Assembly: GCA_038373865.1 (NCBI GenBank) | Contig: JAXGGA010002035.1 | Location: forward strand, 1 to 64,000 | Direction: 5' to 3' | Length of the DNA: 64,000 nucleotides | Source of the DNA: Uloborus plumipes | Lineage: Eukaryota > Arthropoda > Arachnida > Araneae > Uloboridae | In this document: positions 11,201 to 22,556 of the stretch, piece after piece | Layout: each line of letters opens with the position of its first letter | Position numbering within the stretch: position 1 is the stretch's first letter | Notes under the pieces: model-generated | Told to the model about the DNA's origin: nothing | Database searches by the model: none | Seen by the model: only the letters and a program-made list of their open reading frames with translations | Made by a program: the position numbers and the translations under genes

Positions 11201-12460
11201 TGAGAGCCAATATTTAGAAAAGTGCCAATTTGAAGTTGGAGTTTTCTGAAAAAAAAATTTTTTGCAGAAAAAAACTAATATTGGATTTTAAGTCTATATT
11301 GGGTCTAAATGCAAGAAAATAAAAGGGGGGAGGTCAATTAAGTTATTTACTCCCTCCTTAGATTACTCAATTTTAAACCGTTACAGATCTGATGAGTTAC
11401 AGATCTGATGTTAATATGAGCTACATATTTGAGTTTATGCTTTCAGTCTTCGTTAACATCTCTAAATATGATATCATTTCCTAGCATTTTTAACATAGAA
11501 TTAAGATAATTATATTAAAATATATGTATTAGGCTAAAAAATCAAATTTCATTATAAAAAAGCATTTCTTGGAAATAAAAATGAGCGATAAGGTTTTTAG
11601 ATAAAATAAATTATGAGATTACCAAATCCAAGCTAATAAAGCATTTGTTTTGTTTTAAAACAACACACAACTTCAACTTTTTCAACACACAACTCTGCTG
11701 CTTGCTTTTCTTTAATTAGTTGCAGGAAATTTAATTTCTTGATCAGAAATTCAAATTTAGCATGCTAGTTATTATCTAATTATTTAGCGAAGGTATGAGA
11801 AATTGAAGCACCAAAAAAAATAAATAAATAAATAAAATAATAATAACTTAATTTCTGCAGTGTCAATTTTTCTTATTTTACTAACTTCTATTGTTAGGTC
11901 ATACAAACCACAAATGAAGCAATTGTACTAAAACTCACTGCTTTTCATTTTTTAAGAACAAAAATATTCAATATATATGGCTAAAACCTAAGATTTTTGC
12001 TTTTTATAATTCTGAAACGTGTGAGTTAGTTCTGTAACATATTCGCTGTTTTTCAATGTTACTGCTCTGACTGTTACCGATCTGACAAACTGACAAAGTT
12101 TTTTTTTTTTTATTTCCGAGTCGATCGCACTAAACCAAAATCAAACACGTGGGTTTTTCACTTGCAACACAGGACTATACTTATATATAAAATAATTTTT
12201 AAAATAATAAAAACTGCGCATTTTAGAGCGTGTTACCGATCTGATGACTCAAATGACACACATTTTATAAAATCACTTTAAAAAATTTTACCTACAATTT
12301 TAGATGCAGAAATGCAAATTTTTAATTACGATTCGATAAAACATCCCACCAGATACTCAGTATCACGTGGTATAGGTGCAAGAAATGATTTTGGGAGCTT
12401 AAACATAGATCGGACGTTATTGTTACTACTCTGACAGCGGAACTTGGGACACGCTTGTAA
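11201..12460. mobile_element. GTTAC-motif element, short copy
   Basis: This stretch aligns collinearly with 15012-17075. Shared landmarks are gagccaatattt, a GTTACAGATCTGATG block, aaatttagcatgct, atgagaaattgaagcacc, GTTACCGATCTGATGACT and aaaacatcccaccag. It lacks about 700 bp present in the longer copy, including the only protein-like segment. This looks like an internally deleted, non-autonomous relative. I did not find convincing terminal inverted repeats. Confidence 0.65.
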
Positions 12461-12576
12461 AATCTTGTAAATAGTTGTTGTTTTTCCTGCCTTGCATCAT
12501 TTTCATTAATTTTGGTTTTATCTGGTGTCATGTTGCAAAAGTATCTGAAAATATCACCTTTATCACTTGTATACCG

Positions 12577-13020
12577 GCCTTGTAACGTTTTGTAGTTTTT
12601 ACACTTGCCCTACATTTGATAAGCATGAAGACATTTTCGCGCTGAGTGTGTTTTTTTTTTTTTTTTCTTTTTATAGAAATTTCTTGAATGGATTATGGAA
12701 GTTATGAATGAACGGGATTTTGCTAGAATATTGTCGAAACTTCGTTCTCGAGTATAAATAGCTGGCCTTGAACACAGTCAGTTAGTTCTCTTCAGATTTG
12801 ATTTCTGGAGACTCGTTTTCATTCGCTTGGGCGAATGGTTGTTATGCTTTTGTAATTGCTTAATTACTGTTCACGTTAGATACGTGGTGCTGAGTTACTG
12901 TTGAGAGTACAGTGTACTGTTTGCTACCTAATTGCTCGATGTTTAGCAATTGTTTCCTGCTCCTATTGTAAATAGTGTACTGTACATACTTGTAAATAAA
13001 TTTATAGTTACTTCCTCAAG
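12577..13020 (+). promoter_or_regulatory. TATA/Inr promoter, possible solo LTR
   Basis: TATAAATAG at 12753-12761 is followed about 25 bp later by an initiator-like TCAGTT (12779-12784). About 220 bp downstream comes an AATAAA at 13005 region (gtaaataaattt). A promoter and a poly(A) signal within one 440-bp block without a gene is the layout of an LTR. I could not define LTR ends or a target duplication, so an orphan promoter remains possible. Confidence 0.4.
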
Positions 13021-13380
13021 ATTGGAATGCCACAAAACAATGCCAAAAAAAAAAAGGTTTTACAATGATTAATCTCCTAAATATCGCCGATTTTAACATC
13101 ATTCAGTGGATTTGTCGCAAAATATCGCCAATAGCGCCAAATTGAACCAAAATAAAAAAATAAATTTTTTCGCCACATTTGCCGCCAACTTGGCGATATG
13201 TCGCCAAATTGGCGTCAAACACTTGGCGACTAAAAGCTTGGCTATATTTCGCCAAGTGGTAGCGCCAATTCATATCACTTTTGTCTGCATTGAAATTAAC
13301 ACTGATTTACCCCATAAAAGGGGTAAAAACCCCCTTGGGGGAATTCGAATGCAACCCCAAGGGGAGGTGCACAAAAATAA
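13021..13380. mobile_element. partial foldback-element arm, third copy
   Basis: Homologous to the arm at about 9475-9800: ccacaaaacaatgcc, then atcattcagtggatttgtcg, TTGGCGATATGTCGCCAA-type motifs and the ggggaggtgcacaa segment. The match then stops abruptly. It is truncated. Confidence 0.75.
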
Positions 13381-14029
13381 GCCAAAAGAGAAAATAAGAA
13401 CAATTTTGCTGCTCACAGAAATCTTACCAAAGTTTAAAAGAAGAAGAAAGTTTTCTTTCCTAACTTCAAAAACAAAATAATAGAAATTTCGTGCATTATT
13501 CTTCACCATGATAATAAAAACAATAAACATCGACAAACATCAACCAGCAAATGATAAATTAAAAGCCAAACTCATTCACTCAAGCCATTTACTGCAATTT
13601 ATATTGAAATAAAAAAAAAGGAAATAAAATATGTTTTGCCAGACGATAAATTTAGAATGGTTTACTATCATGTTGTTTCTTTTTTGACCTCATTTGGTTA
13701 AACAATGTTTCCCTCTTCTACACAACTCGTCAGATCGCCAAAATATCTCTAAACTCACAAAAATGGTACGCGTCAGTTTCTTCCTTCTCTACCTTTTTTA
13801 AAGAAAGGACTCGATTTCTCATTTGATTGACAGGTGCCATCTTATCACGATTTTATTATATTTCATTTGACTAATTTTAATAAGGCTTGGAGTTTGGATT
13901 GCTACAAAAACAAATACATTTTTAAAATTATTAATGGAAAAAGAACGAAACAAATAAACGAAATAAAAACGTAACCATGGTAACAACATTAAAAGTTGAT
14001 TTCCGTTGATAAAATAATTCATTTCATTA

Positions 14030-14434
14030 ACCATTTTAGAATCGTTTGGCTTGCTTTACTGAAGATAAGCCTTGAATTCCGGGATTCTAAAAACAATTGT
14101 TACAGCTCTCCTGATGATCGTAGAAACTTCGAAAAAACTTCATTTTGTGCAGAAAATTTCAAGCTTTCGAATGACATAAGACTTGAAAATGTGTATGAAA
14201 TATTTCTCCCCTATTTTATCGAATTTCCGCTAAGAATTCGAATAGAAAAAGAACGAAATGGAATTTTCGAAAAATCGCTTGGAGGTGCAAAACTACATGC
14301 TACAAACTAATTTTGTGCCAAGTGGCATGAAAATCGACCGAACGGTTTTGGCGCTACGCGCGTAACAGACAGACAGACAGAAAGAAAGAAAGACAGAAAG
14401 AAAGAAAGACAGAAAGAAAGAAAGAAAGACAGAC
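14030..14434 (+). repeat. retroelement 3'-end-like segment with (CAGA/GAAA)n
   Basis: The segment around 14318-14366 (tgccaagtggcatgaaaatc, then gaccgaacgg and ggcgctacgcgcg) is of a type seen at the 3' ends of arthropod non-LTR elements. It leads directly into a tetranucleotide tract of CAGA and GAAA units (about 14366-14434). No reverse transcriptase reading frame is adjacent. Confidence 0.4.
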
Positions 14435-14699
14435 CCACCTTCAGCTTTATTATTAGTAGAGAGTAGAGAAGAGAAGAGAAATAACACACTATTTCTGAAC
14501 TGCATTTTCTTGGTTATTTTCGAATATCCGAACAATTTGAAAATTCGAACTACTAATGGTTGTGAACTACTAAATGAACTACTAAATGTCGAACTACTAA
14601 ATGATGTTTTGAAGCTGTACAGTATTCATTTTTTCAAACTTAGGAAATTCATTCAAATGAAACCGGTTATACTACACTGCAACCTTTCTTGACAACAAC

Positions 14700-14850
14700 A
14701 TCGTGACGTCAGCGTGACGTTTGCGTGACGTTAGCCTATGAAAAACGAGCTAGATAAAACGTCACAGCCTACTTGTCGAATTAGAGGAGATCGCTGACTG
14801 CTTGTGAGCTCTTATTGGCTCCGCCCGTAGTGACGTTCAGTGTCAAGTTA
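14700..14850. promoter_or_regulatory. CRE-rich promoter-like island
   Basis: A full TGACGTCA stands at 14704-14711, followed by TGACGT at about 14715 and 14725, ACGTCA in reverse at about 14759, and TGACGT at about 14831. An inverted CCAAT box (ATTGG) and a GC box (CCGCCC) sit together at about 14814-14826. The block is GC-rich against AT-rich surroundings. No gene was recognised downstream, and the neighbouring long copy of the GTTAC-motif element starts about 160 bp later. Confidence 0.45.
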
Positions 14851-15183
14851 AGTTGCATTCTAGAAAACAGACATTATTTTTTGGGCGGAAATTTGACTTC
14901 TGAATCAGTAGTTCTCAAGCGGTGCTACGCGTATCACCGTAACAGGTAAAAAAAAGGGGTACGCTGCCAAAAAGTATACAACCTTGTATTGTTAATGCTA
15001 GAACTTAGGTGAGCCAATATTTTGAAAAGTGTCAATTTGAAATTGGAGTTTCCTAGTAAAAAAATTTTTGCAGAAAAAAATTAATTCTGAATTCTAAGTC
15101 TAAATTGGGTCTAAATGTAAGAAAATAAAAGGGGGGAGGTCAAGGAAGTTATTTACCCACTCTTTAGAGGGCTCACTTTTAAG

Positions 15184-15330
15184 CCGTTACAGATCTGATG
15201 AGTGTTACAGATCTGATGTTAATATGAGTTACAGATCTGATGAGTGTTACAGATCTGATGTTAATATGAGTTACAGATCTGATGAGTGTTACAGATCTGA
15301 TGTTAATATGAGTTACAGATCTGATGAGAG
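15184..15330. repeat. minisatellite of GTTACAGATCTGATG units
   Basis: Units alternate between the spacers GAGT and TTAATATGA, giving a higher-order period of about 46 bp repeated roughly three times. The shorter related element has only two units here (11390-11415). Confidence 0.9.
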
Positions 15331-15664
15331 TTATGGATCTGTGTTTATGTTTTCAGTCTTCATCAGCATCTCTAAAAATGATATCATTTCCTTGCATTTT
15401 TAACATAGAATTAAGATAATTATATCAAAATATATATATTAGCTAAAAAATCAAATTTTATTATAAAAAAGCATTTCTTAGAAATAAAAATGAGCGATAA
15501 GGTTTTTAAATAAAATAAATTTTGAGATTACCAGATCCAAGCTAATAAAACATTTGTTTTGGTTTGAAACAACACACAACTTCAACTTTTTCAACACACA
15601 ATTCTTCTGCTTGCTTATTTAAATTATTTGAAGGAAATTTAATTTCTTGATCAAAAATTCAAAT

Positions 15665-16320
15665 TTAGCATGCTTTGTGCATAAACAAGTCTCGACTTGT
15701 TACTTTTGATTTTATGATCCAGAAGGGCTTGAGTTTGTAAAGCATTTCATAGCTATTTTTTTTAGAATTGCTTTCAAGAATTTTTTTATGTAGATGATTC
15801 ATTGTGTTTCTTATGTATCTTTTTTGTCGTTTTATTTTGTTTCTGGTCATGCAGTTTTTTGCTTCAGGTGCCAGGCAGCTGTTTAAGTCCTGTTCCAAAA
15901 ATTCTTGCACTGACTTTTGTTACTCTAGATTACTTTTTTGGGCTTTGTAACAATGTTTGAAGTGGAAACTTTTCATCGTGGAAACTTTTCATCTTTTTAA
16001 ATTCTTTATACGGAGACAATATCTTTCATTTGCTTATAAATTCTGTATTTCCTAATAACTTCAGAGGAAACTAAATGATTAAACACAAGTTTCTCTTTCT
16101 CATTTTAACAAACCTTCTTTACATTTGAAAGACCTGCCATTAGAGCAAAACTAAGCAGTAAATGTTTTTGATGGCAGATGAAATCCGTATCCTTATAAGC
16201 TTCTTTTTTTTCTAGGATACGGATCAGTGTTTTGAGGAGTTTTCATACAATAAACTTGTTTCTTCAATGCTTCAATCTTCTTGTTTTTCTGCTTAATTGT
16301 AGTTTTCATTGTTTCATTTT
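15665..16320 (-). pseudogene. decayed transposon ORF
   Basis: Reading leftward, a coiled-coil-like stretch (TIKQKNKKIEALKKQV) near 16290 is followed, after disruptions, by an 81-codon frame with LAPEAKNCMTRNKIKRQKRY and a later YEMLYKLKPFWI. A K/R-rich region followed by a Y-x-L-F-x-x-L-(R/K)PFW block is familiar from uncharacterised proteins of arthropod DNA transposons. I cannot name the superfamily. Stops and shifts break the frame. Confidence 0.45.
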
Positions 16321-17376
16321 TGCTTCATTTTCATATAACAGAATTTTTTAGTCTGATTAAAAAAAAAAATCATGGATAAATTGAGGAAACATACTCTAAG
16401 TTATGAGAAATTGAAGCACCAAAAAATAAATGAATGAAATAACAATAATTATTTAACTGAATTTCTGCAGCATCAATTTTTCTTATTTTGCTAACTTCTA
16501 TTGTCAGGTCATACAAACCACAAATGAAGCAATTGCACAAAAACTAATTGCTTTTCATTTTTTAAAGACAAAAATATTCAATATATATGGCTAAAACCTA
16601 TGATTTTTGCTTTCTAATAATTCTGAAACGTGAGAGTCAGTTCGGTAACCTATTCGCTGCTTTTAAATGTTACCGCTCTGACTGTTACCGATCTGAGAAA
16701 CCGACGAAGCTTTTTTTTTTTTTAAATTGCCGAGTAGATTGCGCTAAACTAAAGTCATACGCGTGGTTTTTTCACTTGTAATTAAGGACTATACTTACAC
16801 ATAAAATAACTTTTAAAATAATAAAAACTGCGCAATTTAGCGTGTGTTACCGATCTGATGACTTAAATTACACACATTTTTTATAAAATGACTTTAAAAA
16901 ATCTTACCTGTAAGTTTAGATGCAGAAATGCAAATTTTTAATTACAGTGCGATAAAACATCCCACCAGCTACTCAGTATCACGTAGTATCTCTGCAGGAA
17001 ATGACCATGAGAGTCTCAAAATGGATCGGAAGTATAATTGTTACCGCTCTGACGGCGGAACTGAGGGACAAGCTTATTTTGCATCGGCTAGAAAATCAGA
17101 AATCGATTAAAACAAAAGTAAAGTAAAATATAAACAAATGAGTAAAAATAGAATAGTTTTTGTGAAAGTGCGTTTTTTTTGGGGGGGGGGGGGGAGTTAG
17201 AAAGTGCGTAAGACCTGTTTATATGCTAAGCTTTACTACTGGGGACACGTTACCGATCTGATTTTTGAAAAATTATTTAAAAAAAAATATTTTTTGAAGA
17301 AAAAGTTTTTTTCTGGTATTATTGGATGAAATGAAAGCAAAACCTTCGCTACTTTCTGGGGAAAAGTATTTTTTAA

Positions 17377-17890
17377 CGCATTAATGCCTAACGTCCTTTT
17401 TTAGGGACGGTCCACAAAAGGGTCTGAATTTCCCCAAAATGAACATTTCAACCAAATAATAGTGTTCAATTAGTACCTTGGTATTGTTTCAGTTCTTTAT
17501 TAACAGATTGCAGCACATAACCATTGTGAAGTGTGCTCTGTAGCAGTTTTAATATGATCTTTATCAAAAATGACATCGTTCACAATCTCAAGAAAAAAAA
17601 CTAAGTATTCAAAGTTATTCCCAGATTCCCAATCTATGTTAATTGCTGATTTTATTTTTTCTTATAAAATGTCTATTTAAATATTATATCGCAGGCAGAA
17701 AAAGTTTTTAGTAAAAAAAGTGCATACCCTCTGGGGTCTATCGTAACTTTTAAGGAACGATTTTTTTTTCCTTAATAAAAAAATTATTTTTACATAATAT
17801 TTTTTTTTTATTATTTTTCCTGCCCATTAAACACTGTTTGTAACCAGTATACAAAATATCTTTGGGAAAAAAAATGTCAGGCATTAATGG
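17377..17890. mobile_element. TTAA-flanked MITE, family 2 copy 1
   Basis: TTAA stands at 17373-17376 and 17891-17894. The inner ends are (C)GCATTAATGCCTAACG and the inverted gtCAGGCATTAATGG. It is 514 bp and non-coding. A second copy with the same interior is at 34755-35267. TTAA duplication points to a piggyBac-type mobiliser. The ends differ from the CCCTTCACTGCACG family at 4112. Confidence 0.78.
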
Positions 17891-17899
17891 TTAAACTAG

Positions 17900-19300
17900 T
17901 TATTGAAATACTAGTGAAAATTCACTTGGGACTCAAATTGGCAATCTTTTCTAAATATTAGCTCAGTTGTGAACTTTAAGTTAAGATATTTGCCTACCAT
18001 TCTTTACTATTTTACTCATGGCCGTAACCAGACTATTGTGTCGGCGAGGGTTTTACCAACACACTTATCGTGAAATATATGTGATAAATTAAACTTGACT
18101 TCATGCTTTTTGTTACAGTAGATGCTTAAGGGGAAATTATATGAAAAATAAAATAATAGCATTAGTTTAAAATGAAGGAAAAAATTCTGATGTGTACAAA
18201 GCATCTTCGCGCCAGTTAAAAAGGTGTATTGTTGTGTATGAAATAATGTTTGCAAAAACTACAATATAGACAAATACTGCAGATAAATAATTTAATTTGT
18301 ACTATCATTCAGTACTGATTATTTCATTTTTCAAATGAAATTGAAAAGTAAATAAGAAAATTTGAAATAAAACAGTAATAATATTATTTTTCAGCAAAAA
18401 AGGGTATTAAAAAGCAATTTTCGGAATAGTTTTGAAAAATTTCGGAGGGGGTTTGAACCCTAAAAACCCACTACAGCCCTAATTTTTACTCCATTTGATT
18501 TTGTTTTCCAAAAAGTACAGAAATCATTGAGCAATTACGATTGTTTAATGTCAACACATGACCGAAATTGATGTTCCTTTGATTGTTTTTAGATTACCAT
18601 GACGACAAGAAAAGTCTAGCTCGTTGTTTTCAATATTTATTTACTGAGACTAATTTTGGTCGTCATGGTTACAAGTCGTCTACGGTCTTTTAAGCTCAAC
18701 CTGTGCAGATCTTAGGTAAAGCAGCGGCTTTGTACGTGTGTGTGTGTAATTTTTTTTTTTTTGTTTTCAGGGAAAACACCCATATGTAGATGAACTTAAA
18801 TGCCAAAACTTTTTTAGAATACCAGACAGACTAGGGCCAAGGGGAGTCCCTTTTCTTATGGGCCCCCTCCCCTACAAAAACACATATTAAACTTACCCTA
18901 TTTTGAATCCCATCCGGGCCCTCTAGAGGGCCAGATCCCCAGTTTCCGACAAAGTTGCTATGGTCTTTGGGCGGCCCTGCTGAATACAAAATTTCTAGAG
19001 TCAATTCTCATCATTTAAAAATGTTACATAAACGGAATGAAAGAACAGCAAATACATTCTGATCTACGAAGAATCGCATTACCTTTTTTATATATTTCAA
19101 ATCTCTTGCCATCCTTACATCTGTCAAATCAGTATGCTATTCACCACCAATGCGTGAAGCATTGGTCAGAAAGTTTGGTGAACATGTTATTTCACTGTAA
19201 CTAGAATGGCTCAAAATCAAAGTTGCACGCTTAATTGCTTTACCATTTTTCACCTATTTCAACTTTAACTTCTCTTAAAAACTCCCATGAATATCGTTTT
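17900..19300. other. intergenic, no gene seen
   Basis: AT-rich with short chance frames. There is a (TG)n tract of seven units near 18733. No protein similarity was recognised. Confidence 0.45.
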
Positions 19301-19304
19301 CAAT

Positions 19305-19835
19305 GAGAAATTTCCTTTCATTTGATACCGTATATGATATGTTTTATTAAAAAAAAAATTCTACGCTTTTCCAAGATGGTGACCAAAAAAAAAAAAACTC
19401 ATTTCGCACGACAGTACAGGTGTATATTTTTAGTATCTTCACTATTTATATGCAAGATATTATATTCCTTTTTAGCATGAAATTCCTTTCATTTGATATA
19501 CCACACATTATTTTTTGAATTTTTTTCGGATTTTTCAAGATGGCGGCCGAAAAAAACACATTTTGCACCACATTACGGGTGCATATTTTAAGTATTTTCA
19601 CTTCACTTCAAATATCCTATGTTTTATCCCTTTTCAGCTTAAAATTTCCTTTCATTTGATACCGCACATAATTTTTGTGAATTTTTTCATGATTTTTCAA
19701 GATGGCGGCCAAAAAAACATATTTGTCCCACTAGTACGGATGATAATTTTAGTATGTTCATTAGGACCCTGTTACCTACCATTTCCAACAGGTGTTGTTT
19801 CTGTTGCAATTTGCTCGACCCCTAACGCTACTTCT
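19305..19835. repeat. ~168-bp tandem repeat, GATGGCGG family, copy 2
   Basis: Unit starts at about 19310, 19482 and 19645, with the CAAGATGGCGGCC core in the last two units and CAAGATGGTG in the first. The tail past 19740 matches that of copy 1 (gttacctaccatttccaaca). Both copies are in the same orientation. Confidence 0.75.
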
Positions 19836-19839
19836 ACTC

Positions 19840-21086
19840 TACTAACACTGGAATGTTTCAATGAGGGGGTCCAGATTCGAAAGTCAACTATTCTCGCATT
19901 ATTCCTCTTCAAAACGAAGCCAAAACCAAATAAATTATTAATAACACATTAGTAAAATACCAGAAAGCACAATAATTTATGTAATTATGTTCTCATGTAC
20001 TTTTTTCCTTAATTCAAATAATTTACGGTAGATCTAGAATCTACTTACGGTTCCAGAATATTTTGTTTTCCACTAAAGACAATAATGTGACTTGTTTTCT
20101 CTTATGATTTTGATCGCTAATTTTATAGGTTAAAAATCATATTTTACAATCAAAAATTAAAATAGATAAATGTTCCATTGAAAGAATATTCGCGTTGCAT
20201 CGTAGATTTATAAAATAGAAGTAATGAAAGAACTTTTGATTTTGCTCTCAAAAACATCAACCTTCATTTAAATATTCGAATTCAAAAAACGGAACTCCTA
20301 TCATACGTACATGAGCATATTCACTTTCTTTTCTGGCGAGCCATGAGCGGCCGATCTCACTCACTAAAAGTGATTTTGAACGTGATATTACGGTCGGTTA
20401 TGAATCTTATGTTTCTATGTCTCATCTAAATTACCAGAAGCGTGATTCTATTGCGAACATTTTGATGAACGTGTAACTGATTAAACGTGATAATGTATGC
20501 CCCCCGCTCAGAGGTAGTTCCAACCCATTTACTTCAATGAAGCTGTAAGATCTTTGATATCACTTTCGGAGGGATATACAAATACATACCAGATTGCATA
20601 CCAGAAGAGGATTGGTTTATGAACTAAATGTGACGAAATGCATAGTAGACTGTCCCAAAATTGAATGGTAAAAAAAAATTTTGGAATTTGAACTGGCATA
20701 CCTTGCATTATTGTGAAATTTGGTATAAATAACTATCTTGCAAAATTTTAAGCTATTTGAAGATTATTAAGTGACAGCTCAACATCATTAAATATTTCAA
20801 AAACCTAATTCATTGAGTAATTATTTTTTTCACCAAGTTTTATAAAATTTACTCAATACAAAAGCATTTCTGTCGATACTTTCCTTTTAACAATATGCAA
20901 TAATTACAATCTCAAATACATTTTTTGCTAAAATTACTTAAAAAAAATTTATACACTAATGCTGCTTATTTTTCGTGATGTTCCAATGTTTGAAAAATGA
21001 GCCGATGTTGCTCGTTATTAGTAAGTTGCAAATTGAATCCACTTGCTAATTTAATTGCTTGCTTAGCACAATCATTTACTACCTTC
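19840..21086. other. intergenic, no gene seen
   Basis: No gene or repeat recognised. Confidence 0.4.
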
Positions 21087-21094
21087 AATGCAGA

Positions 21095-21263
21095 CAGGCC
21101 AGTCATTTAAGGGGGGGTTGGGGGGTCAATTGCCCCCCCCCCGCCCCCGACTTTGACAACTCAATGTATTTACATTTAAGTGGGCGTGGTTTTTGTTGTT
21201 TTCTGGTGAAATTGTATTGTGCTTTTACCCTTTGCCCCTGAAAAACTTGAAATGACGGGCGTG
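21095..21263. mobile_element. short hAT-type MITE
   Basis: Ends are CAGGCCAGTCATTTAAG and the inverted CTTGAAATGACGGGCGTG. The 8-bp direct repeat AATGCAGA is at 21087-21094 and 21264-21271. The interior starts with G-runs then C-runs. A related element in inverted orientation lies at about 35419-35592. Confidence 0.8.
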
Positions 21264-21839
21264 AATGCAGACACTATTTCCTTAGCTTGATTGTATTTAT
21301 TTCTTCCAATTCAAGTACGAACATCAACTGAGAAAAATTATTATCCAGTTTCATTGCAGCTGATTCTAAATCCGTTCTTTCACAAAATATGATAATGTTA
21401 TTCTGAAAGGATTCAACGTGGTTGGCTTCTAGTCTTTTAAGACCCTTTTTGGTTTTTGGATGCTATAAAGCTTTTACTAGGGCAGCTTTTTCCTTTGGAG
21501 GCACGCGATCTGTAAAAAAAAGCTCTAATCATACCAAATCCTCACTTAGCTATCAAAGTTTTCCTTTAAGTTTTTAATAAGTGCTCTAGAAGCCACTTCA
21601 CCATCAATTTCTGTGTATAGCTCTAGTATTTGTAGAAGATGTAAGTCATTATGAGGTACATTGCAGCTACTGGGGGTACTGAGCCACAATTTTGCATAGA
21701 ATGTTGTCATGAACAGAATTTTTTTTAATGCTAAAATCTCATAAGATGCTAATTTGTATTCCTCGTGAAAGCACAAATTCTTCAAGCAGTAAACTCCTTT
21801 TGCCATCCATCTTGCCATGTGATAGGCACCTGGGAATTA

Positions 21840-22112
21840 AACATACAACCAGGAACATGATCTGCATCACCAAGAGTGTACAAATACAAATGCGACGACC
21901 AGCAACAGGCTCTGGCCCAACAGGGCTGGTCCTAGTCAAATTTTAAACCCCAATGAAGATCAATGGCCCTCTTAAAACTATCTACTCCCTTGCTCCTTAC
22001 CGCCTCTTCCGGTAAACTATTCCAAATTCCCACTACTCTGCTAAAATAGTAATTTTTCCGAATTTCCAGGTTAGCCTGAGATTTAAACAGCTTATAACAA
22101 TGACCCCCCAAT
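21840..22112 (-). pseudogene. LINE reverse-transcriptase 3'-end fragment
   Basis: Conceptual translation on the minus strand gives GGHCYKLFKSQ, RKNYYFSRVVGIWNSLPEE, SKGVDSFKRAIDLHW and then, past a stop, DQPCWARACCW and LGDADHVPGC. This is the conserved extreme C-terminus of CR1/Jockey-like LINE ORF2 proteins (family pattern R(N/K)xFFSxRVVxIWNSLP). The polymerase domain is not present, as expected for a 5'-truncated LINE. The left side contains at least one stop codon. Confidence 0.8.
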
Positions 22113-22174
22113 AAATTCATTTTATCTACCAGTTTGTTGGCTATCTTAGCTACAATTAGAGGATTTTTGCCTCC

Positions 22175-22254
22175 GGCTCGATCATTGGCTATTCCTAACT
22201 GAGGAGCCCATAATAAGGGTGAAACTGCAGTCTTAGGATTCTATATGATCGAGC
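22175..22254 (+). ncRNA. hammerhead ribozyme (type I), tandem unit 1
   Basis: Stem I pairs GCTCGATCAT with ATGATCGAGC and TCCTAA with TTAGGA across an internal loop. Then come the CUGA-N-GA box (CTGAGGA), stem II GCCC/GGGT with a 7-nt loop, the GAAA box, a minimal stem III (AC-UGCA-GU) and the cleavage triplet GTC ending at 22232. All core residues are present. Stem II has one G-U pair. Confidence 0.9.
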
Positions 22255-22476
22255 TGTGGGTGCATTTGCTACAGTTCTGCCTCAGCCCTGGCTTACGGCG
22301 GTAACTCATTGCACATTACCCAGCTTTAGCCTTCACGCTTTGCACATTACCCAGCTTAGCCTTCAAATTTCGAGTTGAGCCGCACCATAGTTTGCGGACG
22401 CTCGCTGGTAAGATAAATTCATTTTATCTACCAGTTTGTTGGCTATCTTAGCTACAATAAGAGGATTTTTGCCTCC

Positions 22477-22556
22477 GGCTCGATCATTGGCTATTCCTAA
22501 CTGAGGAGCCCATAATAAGGGCGAAATTGCAGTCTTAGGATGCTATATGATCGAGC
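22477..22556 (+). ncRNA. hammerhead ribozyme (type I), tandem unit 2
   Basis: Same architecture as its neighbour, with a perfect stem II (GCCC/GGGC). The base after GAAA is U, so stem III has a U-G pair (GAAATTGCAGTC). Predicted cleavage is after 22534. Confidence 0.88.

Larger units (their letters stand above)
15012..17075. mobile_element. GTTAC-motif element, long copy
   Basis: The longer relative of 11201-12460. Its left side carries a tandem array of GTTACAGATCTGATG-type units (about 15184-15330) with spacers GAGT and TTAATATGA. Its right side has spaced GTTACCGATCTGA and GTTACCGCTCTGAC variants (about 16670, 16690, 16850, 17040). Between them lies a decayed minus-strand coding segment. 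Repeats near both ends with a coding centre suggest a DNA transposon with subterminal binding sites, but family and ends are unknown. Confidence 0.6.

Noticed and set aside
13106..13480. 124-codon frame beginning MDLSQNIANSAKLN, similar to frames at 6357-6554
   Set aside because: The shared protein-like start comes from the foldback repeat itself. It contains no known domain, and the rest differs between copies.
14293..14535. Minus-strand frames rich in Ser/Phe/Leu
   Set aside because: They are translations of the CAGA/GAAA tract.
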